NCBI GenBank assembly: GCA_015061815.1
Contig: SUVW01000022.1
Coordinates: forward strand, 1-42,317
Length of the DNA stretch: 42,317 nucleotides
Direction: 5' to 3'
Source of the DNA: Lentisphaerota bacterium
GTDB taxonomy: Bacteria > Verrucomicrobiota > Lentisphaeria > Victivallales > Victivallaceae
This document shows positions 33,100 through 42,299 of the stretch, piece by piece (the first letter of the stretch is position 1; each line of letters begins with the position of its first letter). Under the pieces are notes generated by a model. It worked only from the letters and a program-made list of their open reading frames with translations. It had not been told where the DNA came from and did no database searches. Made by a program: the position numbers and the translations under genes.

Positions 33100-33948
33100 A
33101 TGGATTTCGTTTTTAAAAAGAGCGAAAATCATACAAAAAAGTGGGATGAAACATATTGGTTTTCTTCATCGTTTCAACCCCGCAAAAAGCAGATAGTTTT
33201 GGCATTTTACGGTGAAAGTACGGTTTTTGATGCCTGTGAAGTTTCCTGCCCCGGATGTATGGATCTTTACTGTTTTGAATATATCGTTCATGGCAAAGGG
33301 ACATTGATCGATGCCGATAACTCCCGGTATCAATTGGCACCGGGAACGATGTATATTATTTCCCCGGAACGCCACTGCCGGATTCTGGTTCCTTCGGAGC
33401 AGGGACTGCAAAAAATCATGCTCGGCATTGCCAATGGTACGCTGCTGCAGATGATGCTTTACCGTTCTCAAATAAACAGTGGTGAATTACTTCGGCTGCC
33501 GAAAGAAAGTCCCGCTGTCAATCAGTTTTATCACATCGGGAATATGGTCAAAACTGGGATCGTTTCAGAAGAGTGGCTCTCAACGGAGTGTTACCGTTTC
33601 CTTTTGCTGTTATCGCTTTCTGAAAGTGCTGCCCCGAGCAATTCCCTTAATTTTGTCAGTGAATATATGCAGAATAATTTTCAGCATTCGTTGACTCTGG
33701 AACAATTGGCACAGGTCGCCGGGATGTCAAAAATTTCATTCATCCGTAAATTCCGGGAACAATTCGGTTGTACACCAATACAATATCTGATCAACATGCG
33801 TCTGGATTATGCCAGAACATTGCTGAAACTGCCGTACATGTCGGTGAATGAAGTCGCCTCATTGTGCGGATATAAAAATGTGAAGTTCTTTTCACGGGAA
33901 TATCATCGCCGTTTCAATTTTCCGCCATCCCAGAAAAGATACGGTTGA
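33100..33948 (+). CDS. AraC family transcriptional regulator
   Basis: This 282-residue protein has an N-terminal cupin sensor (about 40-130; FEYIVHGKGTLIDADNSRYQLAPGTMYIISP). The C-terminal double helix-turn-helix at about 185-280 reads LTLEQLAQVAGMSKISFIRKFREQFGCTP, then VNEVASLCGYKNVKFFSREYHRRF. GGGGG lies 8 nt before the ATG. It sits between the catabolic operon and the giant secreted-protein gene on the opposite strand, so either could be its target. The sensor differs clearly from that of the AraC protein at 2557, suggesting a different inducer. Confidence 0.9.
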   Translation: MDFVFKKSENHTKKWDETYWFSSSFQPRKKQIVLAFYGESTVFDACEVSCPGCMDLYCFEYIVHGKGTLIDADNSRYQLAPGTMYIISPERHCRILVPSEQGLQKIMLGIANGTLLQMMLYRSQINSGELLRLPKESPAVNQFYHIGNMVKTGIVSEEWLSTECYRFLLLLSLSESAAPSNSLNFVSEYMQNNFQHSLTLEQLAQVAGMSKISFIRKFREQFGCTPIQYLINMRLDYARTLLKLPYMSVNEVASLCGYKNVKFFSREYHRRFNFPPSQKRYG

Positions 33949-34015
33949 GACTATGCTCCCGTTTTTGAATTGCTGCTGTAAATATATCGTAATCGGCATC
34001 GGGGATATTGTATTT

Positions 34016-34051
34016 AAAAAAGCTGCTGCAGATTGAAAAATCTGCAGCAGC
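34016..34051 (-). terminator. Rho-independent terminator of the giant secreted-protein gene
   Basis: GCTGCTGCAGATT pairs perfectly over 13 bp with AATCTGCAGCAGC around a 4-nt loop. On the minus strand the stem is followed by TTTTTT (34016-34021). Confidence 0.9.
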
Positions 34052-34072
34052 CGCCGGTGAATTCAAAAAAAC

Positions 34073-37000
34073 TTACAGTTTTGTAATCACTTTGCATCCG
34101 GAAGCGACATCTTCGGCTTCAAATGTCCAGCCGTCTGCCGGGAAATTCAATGGCAGTTTGACATTCAAAGAGCATTTGCCATCATCCATTATCAATTTTC
34201 CGGTATAGGCCGGATTGACTTTGCCGCTGGGGTCTTTCATCCGGTAATTGATTATATGACGGGTGAATTCAGCTGTGTCAGCCTGCAGAGAAAGCTCTAT
34301 TTTTCGGGCACGGCCGGTACCGGAAATATCCGCTTTCAATGCAGTTGGTTTGTAGGGCAGGGCCACCCACACGCTTTGAGTTACCGGACCGAAACCATAA
34401 GTGAATTCTTTTCCGTATCCCATATATTTATTTTCGAGCAAATCCCAGACATGGAAGTTTTTGGAGAAAATCACTTTGTGTTGAGTGACTTTGTTTTCCG
34501 TATTGCGGGTTTGATCGATATCGCGCACAAAACCGATTATATATGCACCGTTGTTTTCGCGCAGATGCAATTCGGTTGAACGGAGGGTCGGTGCCTGAAC
34601 CAGAGGTTCGATTCCTGCTGTTTTCGTCAGACTGCTGAAGAACTTTTTAAGTTCGGCAGTGTTTTTTGCATGTTTGGAAGTGTAACGCAAAGCTCCCTGA
34701 TTTCCAATGGTGCTGGAAATATCAGCTGCCAGATAAATTGCTTTGCCCTTTCCGTAATTATTGACAAAAAACACATCTGTTGCTCCGAAGTTGCCGGTTG
34801 CTTTGGCCAACGGCCGGGCAGATGCAGCAGCAATACCGGATTCGATATATTCGACCGGAATAGAGAGTTTGCCGAGTTCTGCGCCGGAGGCATTTACTTT
34901 TCCTTTTACTTTCTGCAGAGTTCCGAATGACTTCAAACCAAAGAGTTTCAGCAATTCTGTGCGATTTTCTTTACGAACCGCGTGGTTGTCATAATGCCCG
35001 GAAGCCATATCTGCCACCAGAATACCTCCGTTGGCAACGAACTTGCCCAGGTTTTCGATTTCTGCATTTGAAAGCGACATGGACAGCGGCATGAAGATAA
35101 CTTTGTATTTGCCGAATTCACCTTTTTCGATTTCCCCGTAGGCAATGTAATTGTAATTCAGAGCGCAATCGCCGAGAATATTGCGGAAACCGGACGTGGC
35201 ACTTTTTCTCAATTCATTGTGATTCAAGACATAATCGACTTTGATCGATGCCGGTGAATAATGCATTGCGATCGGATAGACTGATGCATCGAAGTGCATA
35301 ATGAGGTCTGCTTTGCCGTTGAGATAACGGGAGAGAAGCTTTTTAAGTTCCAATCCGGCTACCGGTACGGTCCAATCCGGTGCGAAATAGAAGAAGCTGC
35401 CGTAAATATTCAGGCCGCTGACACCATTCATCAAAGCCCGGTTGATCTGCATGTTATGCTCATCGTAAGGGACATCGTAACCGATCCAGGGCATTGCTGC
35501 CAGTTTGGTTTTCGCAAAAGAACGGTGCTGGATGGTCTGTTCGCCGAAGTAACCGGCGATAGCTTTCATATGCGGCATGATCAGATAGTAATCCCATGCG
35601 TTCCAGGGGTTGGTATCGGATGTGCCGGAGAGCGAAACCCAAATACCTTGATGTTTTTCCACTGCAGCTGTCTGAATGCCGAGAGCTTTGGCGCGTTGAT
35701 AATCGTTAAAAGTCCGATGGTCCATCCAGGGGGCAAGGCTGGTATGTTTTCTTGCTTCAGGCAGAGTCATCGGTACGACTTCATCCCAGGAGGCAAATTG
35801 AGTTTGCCATGATTGGTTGAGCGCATCGAGTGAACCGTAGACATTTTTGAGATAAATGCGCAATTCCCGCATGCAATCCGGCGAGAAGCATCCATCCCAG
35901 CCGCCGAACATGTTTGCTTCATCGGCACCGGCTCCGAGAATAGCTCCATACCTGGCAGCATCTCCCTCCATTTTTTCTTGAGATGTCCGGAGTTTTTCAA
36001 GGAATGCCGGATTGCTCAAGCACGGGGTGCGGATGAGATCGAATTTATTTTTCGATTTAAGGTCCCGGTCGAAAGGATATTTTCCGCCGGTACCGATGCC
36101 GAACTCCTGGGAGATGAAGAGGATGCCGTTTTTGCGGAAAGAATGGGTCACTGCGGCATTATCCCATGAAACACTGCTGCCTCCGGTGGAATTGACGAAG
36201 TAGTGCTCTTTGAGCATACTGGTGTACTTGTCAGTAAGATACAACGGGGCTTTTTCCACCACGCTGGGCCATCCCTGTGCGATCTGGAAAAATCTGGCAT
36301 CCGGTTTCCGGAAAATGTCGATTTCACGAACGAAACGGTCAACTTCTTTGCCGTCTTTATGCAGCAGCACTTCAATTTTAGCTGCTGCCGAGAGGCAATC
36401 GGTCAACGGCAGAGAAGGAGTCAAACCTTTGGCTGTTGCAAAAAGGTTATTGTCACAATCGTAAAGATTGGTGGTTACTTCACCGGAACCGGCGATTTCC
36501 AGAACCGGGGCAATATTGTCGTTTTGCTGGTAAATGCGCCGTTCAACATCGGCTTTTACAAACCGGTCAGCACTTTCATTGTTAAAACAGGCGGTCCCCC
36601 ACCAGACTTTGCCTTTGGCGGTGGAGATGGTCGTGTCAGTGAAGTGCAAACCATTGAGAACAGCTTGCGGCAGAGATACTTTTATGATGTTTTTCCCGGA
36701 ATCAAGTTTTGCTTTTTCCCGGACGACTCCGACTTCGCGGGAGAATTTATCCCGCAGAGTCACTTCCACAACACTGTCAATCGCTTTATCAGCCTGAATT
36801 TCCAGATTCAAAGTACCGGGGACAGCGGATATGGCATCAACAGCAACTCCGGTATTTTTTCCGGCTGCGGCATACATCATTTTTGCCAGCATCATGTGAT
36901 AATATTCGTAGTAGTGCCAGTCAAGGCGGGGATCATCGTCGATTACCGATGGCAGGAAAAATGTGCTTGACTTGCTTGAACGCGGGACTTTTCCCTGATA

Positions 37001-39814
37001 GGCGGCGAGGAAGATTTTGCCTTTGCCATGATCAAACGAGGCGATCAACGGAGCATCTCCGGCAGTGGCAAGAACTTCACCGCCATTAAGTTTATAGGTT
37101 GTGTTGCGTACTTTCGGCATGATATCAAAAGGAATACCGCTGAAAATATTTTTACCGGGGACGGCTGCCCACTGAACTGCACCGCGTTGTGATGATGAAG
37201 CTTTGGTGAAAAATTTCTGCAGAGATTGCGGCATTTTATCCGGTGAAATAACGATCAATCCGGTACCGTTGGCCACTTGAGCCATGATGGCATCACTTAT
37301 GGCGGCAGGGATGTTTTGCCAGAGAGAACCGGAAATGAGGATCACATCATATTGAGTTTTAAGTTTGTCACTCAACTGATTGATGCAGTCTTTTACGCTC
37401 AAGCTCATTACATAACCGGAAAGTGTCCACAATCCGGCGACATAGTTGGTAGTCAGGTCGATGTCGAATCGTTGGCCGAGTTCCACCATTTCGCGGATAC
37501 CGCCGGCGCGGAAGTTTACGGAAAGGACCTTGAGTTTGTTTCCGGCAAAAGGTTTGCCCCATTTGATGTGCGGGGTAACCACTTCGTAGGAGTGGAAGTC
37601 CAAATTGGCTTTGCTCTGACCGGCACTGATATCCGGTTTGCGTTCACAATCCGGGGTGAGGGTATAGATGCCGGAGGAACTGCCGATAATAGTGGATGCT
37701 TCTGCGGTCATTACTGCGGTATTATTCTGCAGCAATTCTGCTTTCAGCACGAGAGTACCTTTCCCGGCGGGAAGTTTGTAACCGGTTTCAAATCTTCTGG
37801 CATTGGCCGGGATACTTTTGGACAGGAGCTCTTTGAATTGAACTTTTCCGTTATTGACAAAACCGGCACTTAAACGCAGGGTATAAGCTTGCGGATCGAA
37901 GATCTGTACTTTCAGCGTTGGATCGGTCGGCAAATCGCCGAAGCTCAAAGCGGCGGTACGGGTGACTTTGGCCGGGATACCGATTTTGCTGTATGGTACC
38001 AGAGCCATGTTGAATTTGAGATTTTCACCGGCTTTGATGGGATAAATACCGAGTTTGAATTCCATTGTACCGGCGAATTTGTTGGACGGCCAGAAATAGA
38101 ATTCGCTCAAGAGGTCGTAAGGCATCATCAAGGCCAGAGAGTTGTCGCTGTTTTCATCTTTGGCGGCCATCCAACCGGATGAGATGTCACGTACAGTCAA
38201 TTGACTGGTGCTTTTGTAGATTTCGACAGAGGTGCTGCCGGGGACGATAAGTTTGTAACCATTGGGGCTTTGGGCACCGCCGCACATCCAGTAGCCGTAA
38301 CGCAGCGGGATAACATTGTCTTTGCCGTTGGAAATGGTTTGTTCCACATGGAGAACCGGAGAGTTGGCATAGAGGGTGTAAATTCTTTCCATCCGGACGT
38401 TGCGGAATATACCGTTGCGGCCGATGCCGCTGACTTTCACCTGTTTTTTCTGCGGAGTATCTGCGATGATTTCGGTATCATAGGCGACTTGGCGGAACAT
38501 ATCCCGGATGTCGTAACCGCCGGGATAGACACGGTCGCTGAACATCAAGCCGAAGCCGTAGGAAGAGGGCAGGGCCATATTGGTTTTGCTCTCCCGGTCA
38601 TAAGCAAAATTGACCGCGCCGGACCAGGCGGGGTCAATTGCGTAGACCGCCATATCGTTGGATATGGCGATCATATCTTTTTTCTGGATCAGGCGCAAAC
38701 CTCCCGGAGTGGAGATCAACTCATCTGCATAGGGATGTTTGCCGGCCGGTTCAGTTTTTTTTTTAGCCTCTGCGGGGGCAGGGGCGGGGGCTTCGGGAGC
38801 TGCCGGAGCCGCAGCTTCAGCTTTGCCGAAGAATTCGACCTCATTCAGGGAAATCCAACCGCCGGTGGGGATGAAGCTCAACTCCACCTGGGTGAATTTC
38901 TGATCGGTAGCGGATTCGATTTCCGCGACATCAAATGACGGATCGGTTTTGGGTTTGGTGTAGGGGTGATTGAGGACAATATTTCCGGCGAGGATTCTCT
39001 GTCCATCGGCGACACCGGTTACGCGAATTTCTTTGATGCCGTAGCTGTTGGTATTTCTGGAATAGTAAACTTTGATAGTTTCGAGGGAAACCGGTTTATC
39101 AAAATTGAAGGTGATGACCGGTCCTTTACCCTTGTTGTGTTTATGCCGCCAGGTGACACTTTTTCCTTCACGGGCGCGCCAGAAGACTGCATCGGTAAAA
39201 GATGCTCCGTCGGTCAGTTTGCGGAAGTCGGGATCCTGACCGCCTTTGAGATCCGGATCAGTTTTTTCCGGGAAGCTGTAGCTGACCGGGGTGAGTTGAT
39301 TTTCCGGTTTGATTTCTTCGACAAAGAGTTTGGAAAGCTCCAGTTTTCCGCCCTGCGGAGTGTCGATATGCACACCGAAAGTATAAACTCCGTCACCACT
39401 GTCCATCATGACACCGGTGTATTCAAATTTGGTCCATTTGCCTTTGGTTGAAGCAGGGAAATTTCTGGTGGAAATATCCCGCCGCCAGTGGCGGTTGTGC
39501 AGGACAAAACGGATACGGCGGGTTTTGACATTTTCGGTTTTTACCCAGCCGCCGATTTTATATTTTCTGCCGGGGATGAAGTAGAGATTATCCAGAGCGA
39601 GTTTGCAGCTTTTGCTGCCGATGTCATTGATAACAAGGGCATCGCTGCCGTCAACTCCGGCACCGGGGGCGAGCTGCACTTTGAACGGAGCTTTGGCTAC
39701 AGAGGAACTCCATAAGCCGTATTCGCCGTTTTTGTCTTTGGCAAAGCCGTATTCTGCTCCGCAGGCGGCGAAACAGCCGGCAAGTGCTGCCAACATAAGT
39801 TTCCATTTTTTCAT
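34073..39814 (-). CDS. Giant secreted multidomain protein (CBM, mutarotase-like, amidotransferase-like, GH42-like)
   Basis: This 1913-residue protein starts with a signal peptide (MKKWKLMLAALAGCFAACGA). Inferred order: CBM4/9-like jelly roll (about 22-170); F5/8C (discoidin)-like domain (about 175-328; ITFNFDKPVSLETIKVYYSRN, ISLNEVEFFGKA); Pro/Ala-rich linker (about 330-355); galactose-mutarotase-like sandwich (about 365-610); beta modules; a class I amidotransferase-like domain (about 775-930; YDVILISGSLWQNIPAA, then GTGLIVISPD); a GH42-like barrel (about 1195-1510; GAGADEANMFGGWDG and KNVYGSLDALNQSW); a trimerisation-like domain (about 1530-1650; YKVIFMPLSMSLSNAEIENLGKF, GGILVADMASG); and C-terminal beta domains. 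AAAGGAG lies 10 nt before the ATG. It is probably an extracellular glycosidase; catalytic residues are not assigned with certainty. Confidence 0.75.
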   Translation of the reverse strand: MKKWKLMLAALAGCFAACGAEYGFAKDKNGEYGLWSSSVAKAPFKVQLAPGAGVDGSDALVINDIGSKSCKLALDNLYFIPGRKYKIGGWVKTENVKTRRIRFVLHNRHWRRDISTRNFPASTKGKWTKFEYTGVMMDSGDGVYTFGVHIDTPQGGKLELSKLFVEEIKPENQLTPVSYSFPEKTDPDLKGGQDPDFRKLTDGASFTDAVFWRAREGKSVTWRHKHNKGKGPVITFNFDKPVSLETIKVYYSRNTNSYGIKEIRVTGVADGQRILAGNIVLNHPYTKPKTDPSFDVAEIESATDQKFTQVELSFIPTGGWISLNEVEFFGKAEAAAPAAPEAPAPAPAEAKKKTEPAGKHPYADELISTPGGLRLIQKKDMIAISNDMAVYAIDPAWSGAVNFAYDRESKTNMALPSSYGFGLMFSDRVYPGGYDIRDMFRQVAYDTEIIADTPQKKQVKVSGIGRNGIFRNVRMERIYTLYANSPVLHVEQTISNGKDNVIPLRYGYWMCGGAQSPNGYKLIVPGSTSVEIYKSTSQLTVRDISSGWMAAKDENSDNSLALMMPYDLLSEFYFWPSNKFAGTMEFKLGIYPIKAGENLKFNMALVPYSKIGIPAKVTRTAALSFGDLPTDPTLKVQIFDPQAYTLRLSAGFVNNGKVQFKELLSKSIPANARRFETGYKLPAGKGTLVLKAELLQNNTAVMTAEASTIIGSSSGIYTLTPDCERKPDISAGQSKANLDFHSYEVVTPHIKWGKPFAGNKLKVLSVNFRAGGIREMVELGQRFDIDLTTNYVAGLWTLSGYVMSLSVKDCINQLSDKLKTQYDVILISGSLWQNIPAAISDAIMAQVANGTGLIVISPDKMPQSLQKFFTKASSSQRGAVQWAAVPGKNIFSGIPFDIMPKVRNTTYKLNGGEVLATAGDAPLIASFDHGKGKIFLAAYQGKVPRSSKSSTFFLPSVIDDDPRLDWHYYEYYHMMLAKMMYAAAGKNTGVAVDAISAVPGTLNLEIQADKAIDSVVEVTLRDKFSREVGVVREKAKLDSGKNIIKVSLPQAVLNGLHFTDTTISTAKGKVWWGTACFNNESADRFVKADVERRIYQQNDNIAPVLEIAGSGEVTTNLYDCDNNLFATAKGLTPSLPLTDCLSAAAKIEVLLHKDGKEVDRFVREIDIFRKPDARFFQIAQGWPSVVEKAPLYLTDKYTSMLKEHYFVNSTGGSSVSWDNAAVTHSFRKNGILFISQEFGIGTGGKYPFDRDLKSKNKFDLIRTPCLSNPAFLEKLRTSQEKMEGDAARYGAILGAGADEANMFGGWDGCFSPDCMRELRIYLKNVYGSLDALNQSWQTQFASWDEVVPMTLPEARKHTSLAPWMDHRTFNDYQRAKALGIQTAAVEKHQGIWVSLSGTSDTNPWNAWDYYLIMPHMKAIAGYFGEQTIQHRSFAKTKLAAMPWIGYDVPYDEHNMQINRALMNGVSGLNIYGSFFYFAPDWTVPVAGLELKKLLSRYLNGKADLIMHFDASVYPIAMHYSPASIKVDYVLNHNELRKSATSGFRNILGDCALNYNYIAYGEIEKGEFGKYKVIFMPLSMSLSNAEIENLGKFVANGGILVADMASGHYDNHAVRKENRTELLKLFGLKSFGTLQKVKGKVNASGAELGKLSIPVEYIESGIAAASARPLAKATGNFGATDVFFVNNYGKGKAIYLAADISSTIGNQGALRYTSKHAKNTAELKKFFSSLTKTAGIEPLVQAPTLRSTELHLRENNGAYIIGFVRDIDQTRNTENKVTQHKVIFSKNFHVWDLLENKYMGYGKEFTYGFGPVTQSVWVALPYKPTALKADISGTGRARKIELSLQADTAEFTRHIINYRMKDPSGKVNPAYTGKLIMDDGKCSLNVKLPLNFPADGWTFEAEDVASGCKVITKL

Positions 39815-39855
39815 TGATTTGTTTCTCCTTTTTTAGTTGCTTTAATTATATTTGT

Positions 39856-39884
39856 ATATTATTGTAAAACCGTCAAAGTTGCAA
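39856..39884 (-). promoter_or_regulatory. Candidate promoter of the giant gene
   Basis: On the minus strand TTGCAA (39879-39884) and TAATAT (39856-39861) are 17 bp apart, about 42 nt before the ATG. Confidence 0.45.
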
Positions 39885-39904
39885 ATGTTCAGTTTGTATT
39901 TTAA

Positions 39905-40801
39905 TTAATATATGACCGACATATCAGTTAAATCGACCCGTCTTAATTTTCCTTTGTTTATATCTGTTATATTTCCTGCCGGATAATACCATGTATTAAA
40001 AGTGTTTGTTGCATTATAGTCATAGCTTACCAAATCAAAACTTGCAGTTGTTTCTGCATGTCCATCGAAATAAAGGACATTGGCCATCGTTCCATGCGCT
40101 CCGTATCGGCCAAAGCAAGAATAGCTGCCGCCGGTTACCCCACTCGAAGAGAATACACTTGGAGAAAACAATCCATTAGTATTTCGAGTGGCGGTACCTG
40201 CTGTTTTTGTTAAGGATTTTCTCCAGTCATCAAGCATGACTACAGTAATGCTTGGTTTAGTCACTTCTTTGATTTTACCAAGATAACGAAATTTATCGTA
40301 GCCAGTGGCATTAACTTTGGTGCGTATATTGATATAACGATTATATGAATAAGATAATTTTATGGGAATATTGGCATGTTGTCTTTGATCTTCTCCGGCA
40401 CCTTCGGCAGATGGGCAAACCAAAGTTTCGGAATACCAACCTTCTGAATTGTTGCCTGGATCAGGAGATAATCCTTTTTTTACATAGATTTTTTCTCCGA
40501 AATAGTCGTTGCGAGTTCCATACTCTGCCCATCTGAATTGTTTGTTGTATGTATCTGCAAAACCATAATCGGTCATAGAAAGGGGAATGGGCACCCCATC
40601 GTTTTCATCAGAATATCGCATCCAACCAATTCCGTTTTGTTTTAAGTTGTTCAAACAAGTAGCTTTGTGTGCAGTTTGACGTGCCTTGTTCAAAGCTGGA
40701 AGTAAAATAGCGGCAAGGATGGCAATGATGGCGATAACGACCAACAACTCGATGAGCGTAAACCGGAACCGGTTTACTTTCGCATGCGAAAGTAAATGCA
40801 T
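39905..40801 (-). CDS. Prepilin-like protein, tandem paralogue 1
   Basis: This 298-residue protein has leader [13 protein letters not shown], then [19 protein letters not shown] and [39 protein letters not shown]. Its body ends with [23 protein letters not shown], the DGH block of the family. Leader, helix and the first 70 residues are nearly identical to the upstream neighbour, whereas the middle diverges. The start at 40801 has GGAG 10 nt upstream; the open frame continues 28 codons further but would begin upstream of the promoter. It has a near-consensus promoter of its own and lies before the giant secreted-protein gene, which also has its own promoter. Confidence 0.87.
   Translation of the reverse strand: MHLLSHAKVNRFRFTLIELLVVIAIIAILAAILLPALNKARQTAHKATCLNNLKQNGIGWMRYSDENDGVPIPLSMTDYGFADTYNKQFRWAEYGTRNDYFGEKIYVKKGLSPDPGNNSEGWYSETLVCPSAEGAGEDQRQHANIPIKLSYSYNRYINIRTKVNATGYDKFRYLGKIKEVTKPSITVVMLDDWRKSLTKTAGTATRNTNGLFSPSVFSSSGVTGGSYSCFGRYGAHGTMANVLYFDGHAETTASFDLVSYDYNATNTFNTWYYPAGNITDINKGKLRRVDLTDMSVIY
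40758..40796 (-). repeat. Two overlapping leader palindromes (paralogue 1)
   Basis: A 24-bp perfect palindrome with half TTTACTTTCGCA lies at 40773-40796. GTAAACCGG and CCGGTTTAC around AA form an inverted repeat at 40758-40777. The two share the TTTAC at 40773-40777, so as RNA they are mutually exclusive. They cover codons [13 protein letters not shown]. Confidence 0.88.
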
Positions 40802-40844
40802 ATAAACAGTCTCCTTTTTGTGGTTAATAAGTTTGGTTACACAT

Positions 40845-40873
40845 ATTATACCACAAAACAGTGCGAAATGCAA
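40845..40873 (-). promoter_or_regulatory. Promoter of prepilin paralogue 1
   Basis: On the minus strand TTGCAT (40868-40873) and a consensus TATAAT (40845-40850) are 17 bp apart. Confidence 0.7.
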
Positions 40874-40970
40874 TACCCGTTCCATATTTTTTGCAAAATT
40901 TTTTGTTTTTTTCAGAAATTGATGTCTTTTTTGTGAACTTCAATACTTTGTTCAAATCACCATATCGTTA

Positions 40971-41831
40971 TCAAAAATCTTCATAGTTTTTTACTATCAA
41001 AGAGCCGCTGTTTGCCTGTTTTTTATACCAGATACCGAAACTGTTGGCTATATCACTGTTTGCCGACATTACAGTAAATGTGGCAGTCGCCTCTGCATGG
41101 CCATCGCCGAACAACACTCCGGCATGCTTGCCGTGAGCTCCATATCTTCCAACACTGGCGTAAGCCGTGCCGCCGCTGACTTCAAGAGCTTTTATTCCAT
41201 TACCGCTTGGGCGATTGTTGCTATGACCGCTGCCGCTGAGGGTTGCTATCAACGATCTTCTCCAATCATCGATCATTATCATGGTTATACTGGGATCAGT
41301 TATTTCTTTGATTTTCCCCAAAAAACGGAACTTATCATGATTGGTTGCGTTTATTTTTTTTGACATTTGTATATAGGCATTATATTTGTATGTGCATTTT
41401 GTCGGAAAATTATTGATTCCCGGCACGTTTTCACCGGCACCTTCGGCGGCCGGACAAATTAATGTCTCCAAATACCAACCTTTTCTGTCTGAATAATCCG
41501 GATGTAATCCTTTTTCCACAACAACCGGCTGGGCAAAAAGCCCCATTCGTGTGGCATATTCATTCCAGTATAAACTGGAAGAATAGTATGGCTGATTGTA
41601 TTGAGTTTGGAGCTGCAGGGGAACTCCGTCATTTTCATCAGAATACCGCATCCAGCCAAAGGAGTTTTGTTTCAAATTATTTAAACAACTGGCTTTGTGG
41701 GCAGATTGACGGGCTTTGTTTAACGCCGGAAGCAATATTGCAGCAAGGATGGCAATAATCGCGATAACGACCAGCAACTCAATGAGCGTAAACCGGAACC
41801 GGTTTACTTTCGCATGCGAAAGTAAATGCAT
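40971..41831 (-). CDS. Prepilin-like protein, tandem paralogue 2
   Basis: This 286-residue protein starts [71 protein letters not shown], the same as paralogue 1 with few changes. It ends with [23 protein letters not shown]. Between them, the loops around 60-120 and the C-terminal tail differ. AGGA precedes the ATG at 41831. The pair arose by tandem duplication that also copied the promoter and palindromes. Whether both are exported or assembled together is unknown. Confidence 0.87.
   Translation of the reverse strand: MHLLSHAKVNRFRFTLIELLVVIAIIAILAAILLPALNKARQSAHKASCLNNLKQNSFGWMRYSDENDGVPLQLQTQYNQPYYSSSLYWNEYATRMGLFAQPVVVEKGLHPDYSDRKGWYLETLICPAAEGAGENVPGINNFPTKCTYKYNAYIQMSKKINATNHDKFRFLGKIKEITDPSITMIMIDDWRRSLIATLSGSGHSNNRPSGNGIKALEVSGGTAYASVGRYGAHGKHAGVLFGDGHAEATATFTVMSANSDIANSFGIWYKKQANSGSLIVKNYEDF
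41788..41826 (-). repeat. Two overlapping leader palindromes (paralogue 2)
   Basis: This is an exact copy of the paralogue 1 arrangement: GTAAACCGG/CCGGTTTAC at 41788-41807 and the 24-bp palindrome (half TTTACTTTCGCA) at 41803-41826. Confidence 0.88.
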
Positions 41832-41875
41832 ATAAATGTCCTCATTTTTTGTGTTAAAAATATTTGGTTATGCAT

Positions 41876-41904
41876 ATTATACCATAAAACTGTTGAAAAT
41901 GCAA
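41876..41904 (-). promoter_or_regulatory. Promoter of prepilin paralogue 2
   Basis: On the minus strand TTGCAT (41899-41904) and TATAAT (41876-41881) are 17 bp apart, with the same hexamers and spacing as for paralogue 1. Confidence 0.7.
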
Positions 41905-42017
41905 CTCTTTTTTTATGTTTTTTGAAAAAATTTTGTTTTTTTTTGAAAAATCTTTTCTGCAGTTGCATGTTTTTCCTTTAGAGACAGGAGATTTTCAGGA
42001 TTTTTTTCAATAATCAC

Positions 42018-42046
42018 TTGCCTTGTTCATAATTATGCGCTATATT
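42018..42046 (+). promoter_or_regulatory. tRNA promoter
   Basis: TTGCCT (42018-42023) and TATATT (42041-42046) are 17 bp apart, ending 17 nt before the tRNA. Confidence 0.65.
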
Positions 42047-42063
42047 ATATGCAATATATATGG

Positions 42064-42140
42064 GCACCCGTAGCTCAGCTGGATAGAGCGTCTGCCTCCG
42101 GAGTAGAAGGTCGTGGGTTCGAATCCCGCCGGGTGTACCA
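42064..42140 (+). tRNA. tRNA-Arg (anticodon CCG)
   Basis: The 77-nt gene folds as a standard cloverleaf. The acceptor is GCACCCG/CGGGTGT (first pair G-U), the D arm GCTC/GAGC, and the anticodon stem TCTGC/GTAGA with loop CTCCGGA, so the anticodon is CCG reading CGG. The T arm is GTGGG-TTCGAAT-CCCGC. A and an encoded CCA end the gene at 42140. Confidence 0.95.
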
Positions 42141-42173
42141 TCTTTCAAAAATTCCCGTAAAAAAACGAAAAAG

Positions 42174-42216
42174 CAGTCTTCACAAACAAGTTTGCAGACT
42201 GTTTTTCTTTTTTTTA
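42174..42216 (+). terminator. Rho-independent terminator after the tRNA
   Basis: CAGTCT pairs with AGACTG, enclosing a CAAAC/GTTTG inner stem, and is followed by TTTTTC and a second T run. Confidence 0.8.
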
Positions 42217-42299
42217 CCTTTTTTCAGCTGCTCCGCACCCGAGGAATTTTTGGGGCGGGTTGCCGTCACTTCGCTCCGGCTCACTTCGCTTCGCTCGTG

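Noticed and set aside
36203-36970. Long plus-strand open frame (255 codons) inside the giant gene region
   Set aside because: It is antisense to the 1913-residue coding sequence, has no recognisable domain or ribosome site, and similar open frames (35294-35812, 37277-37873, 38201-38938) occur throughout the same region as a codon-usage shadow.
40739-41831. CRISPR or insertion sequence as the explanation for repeated palindromes
   Set aside because: The repeats are not regularly spaced with unique spacers, no transposase or Cas gene is present, and the repeats lie inside conserved coding leaders.
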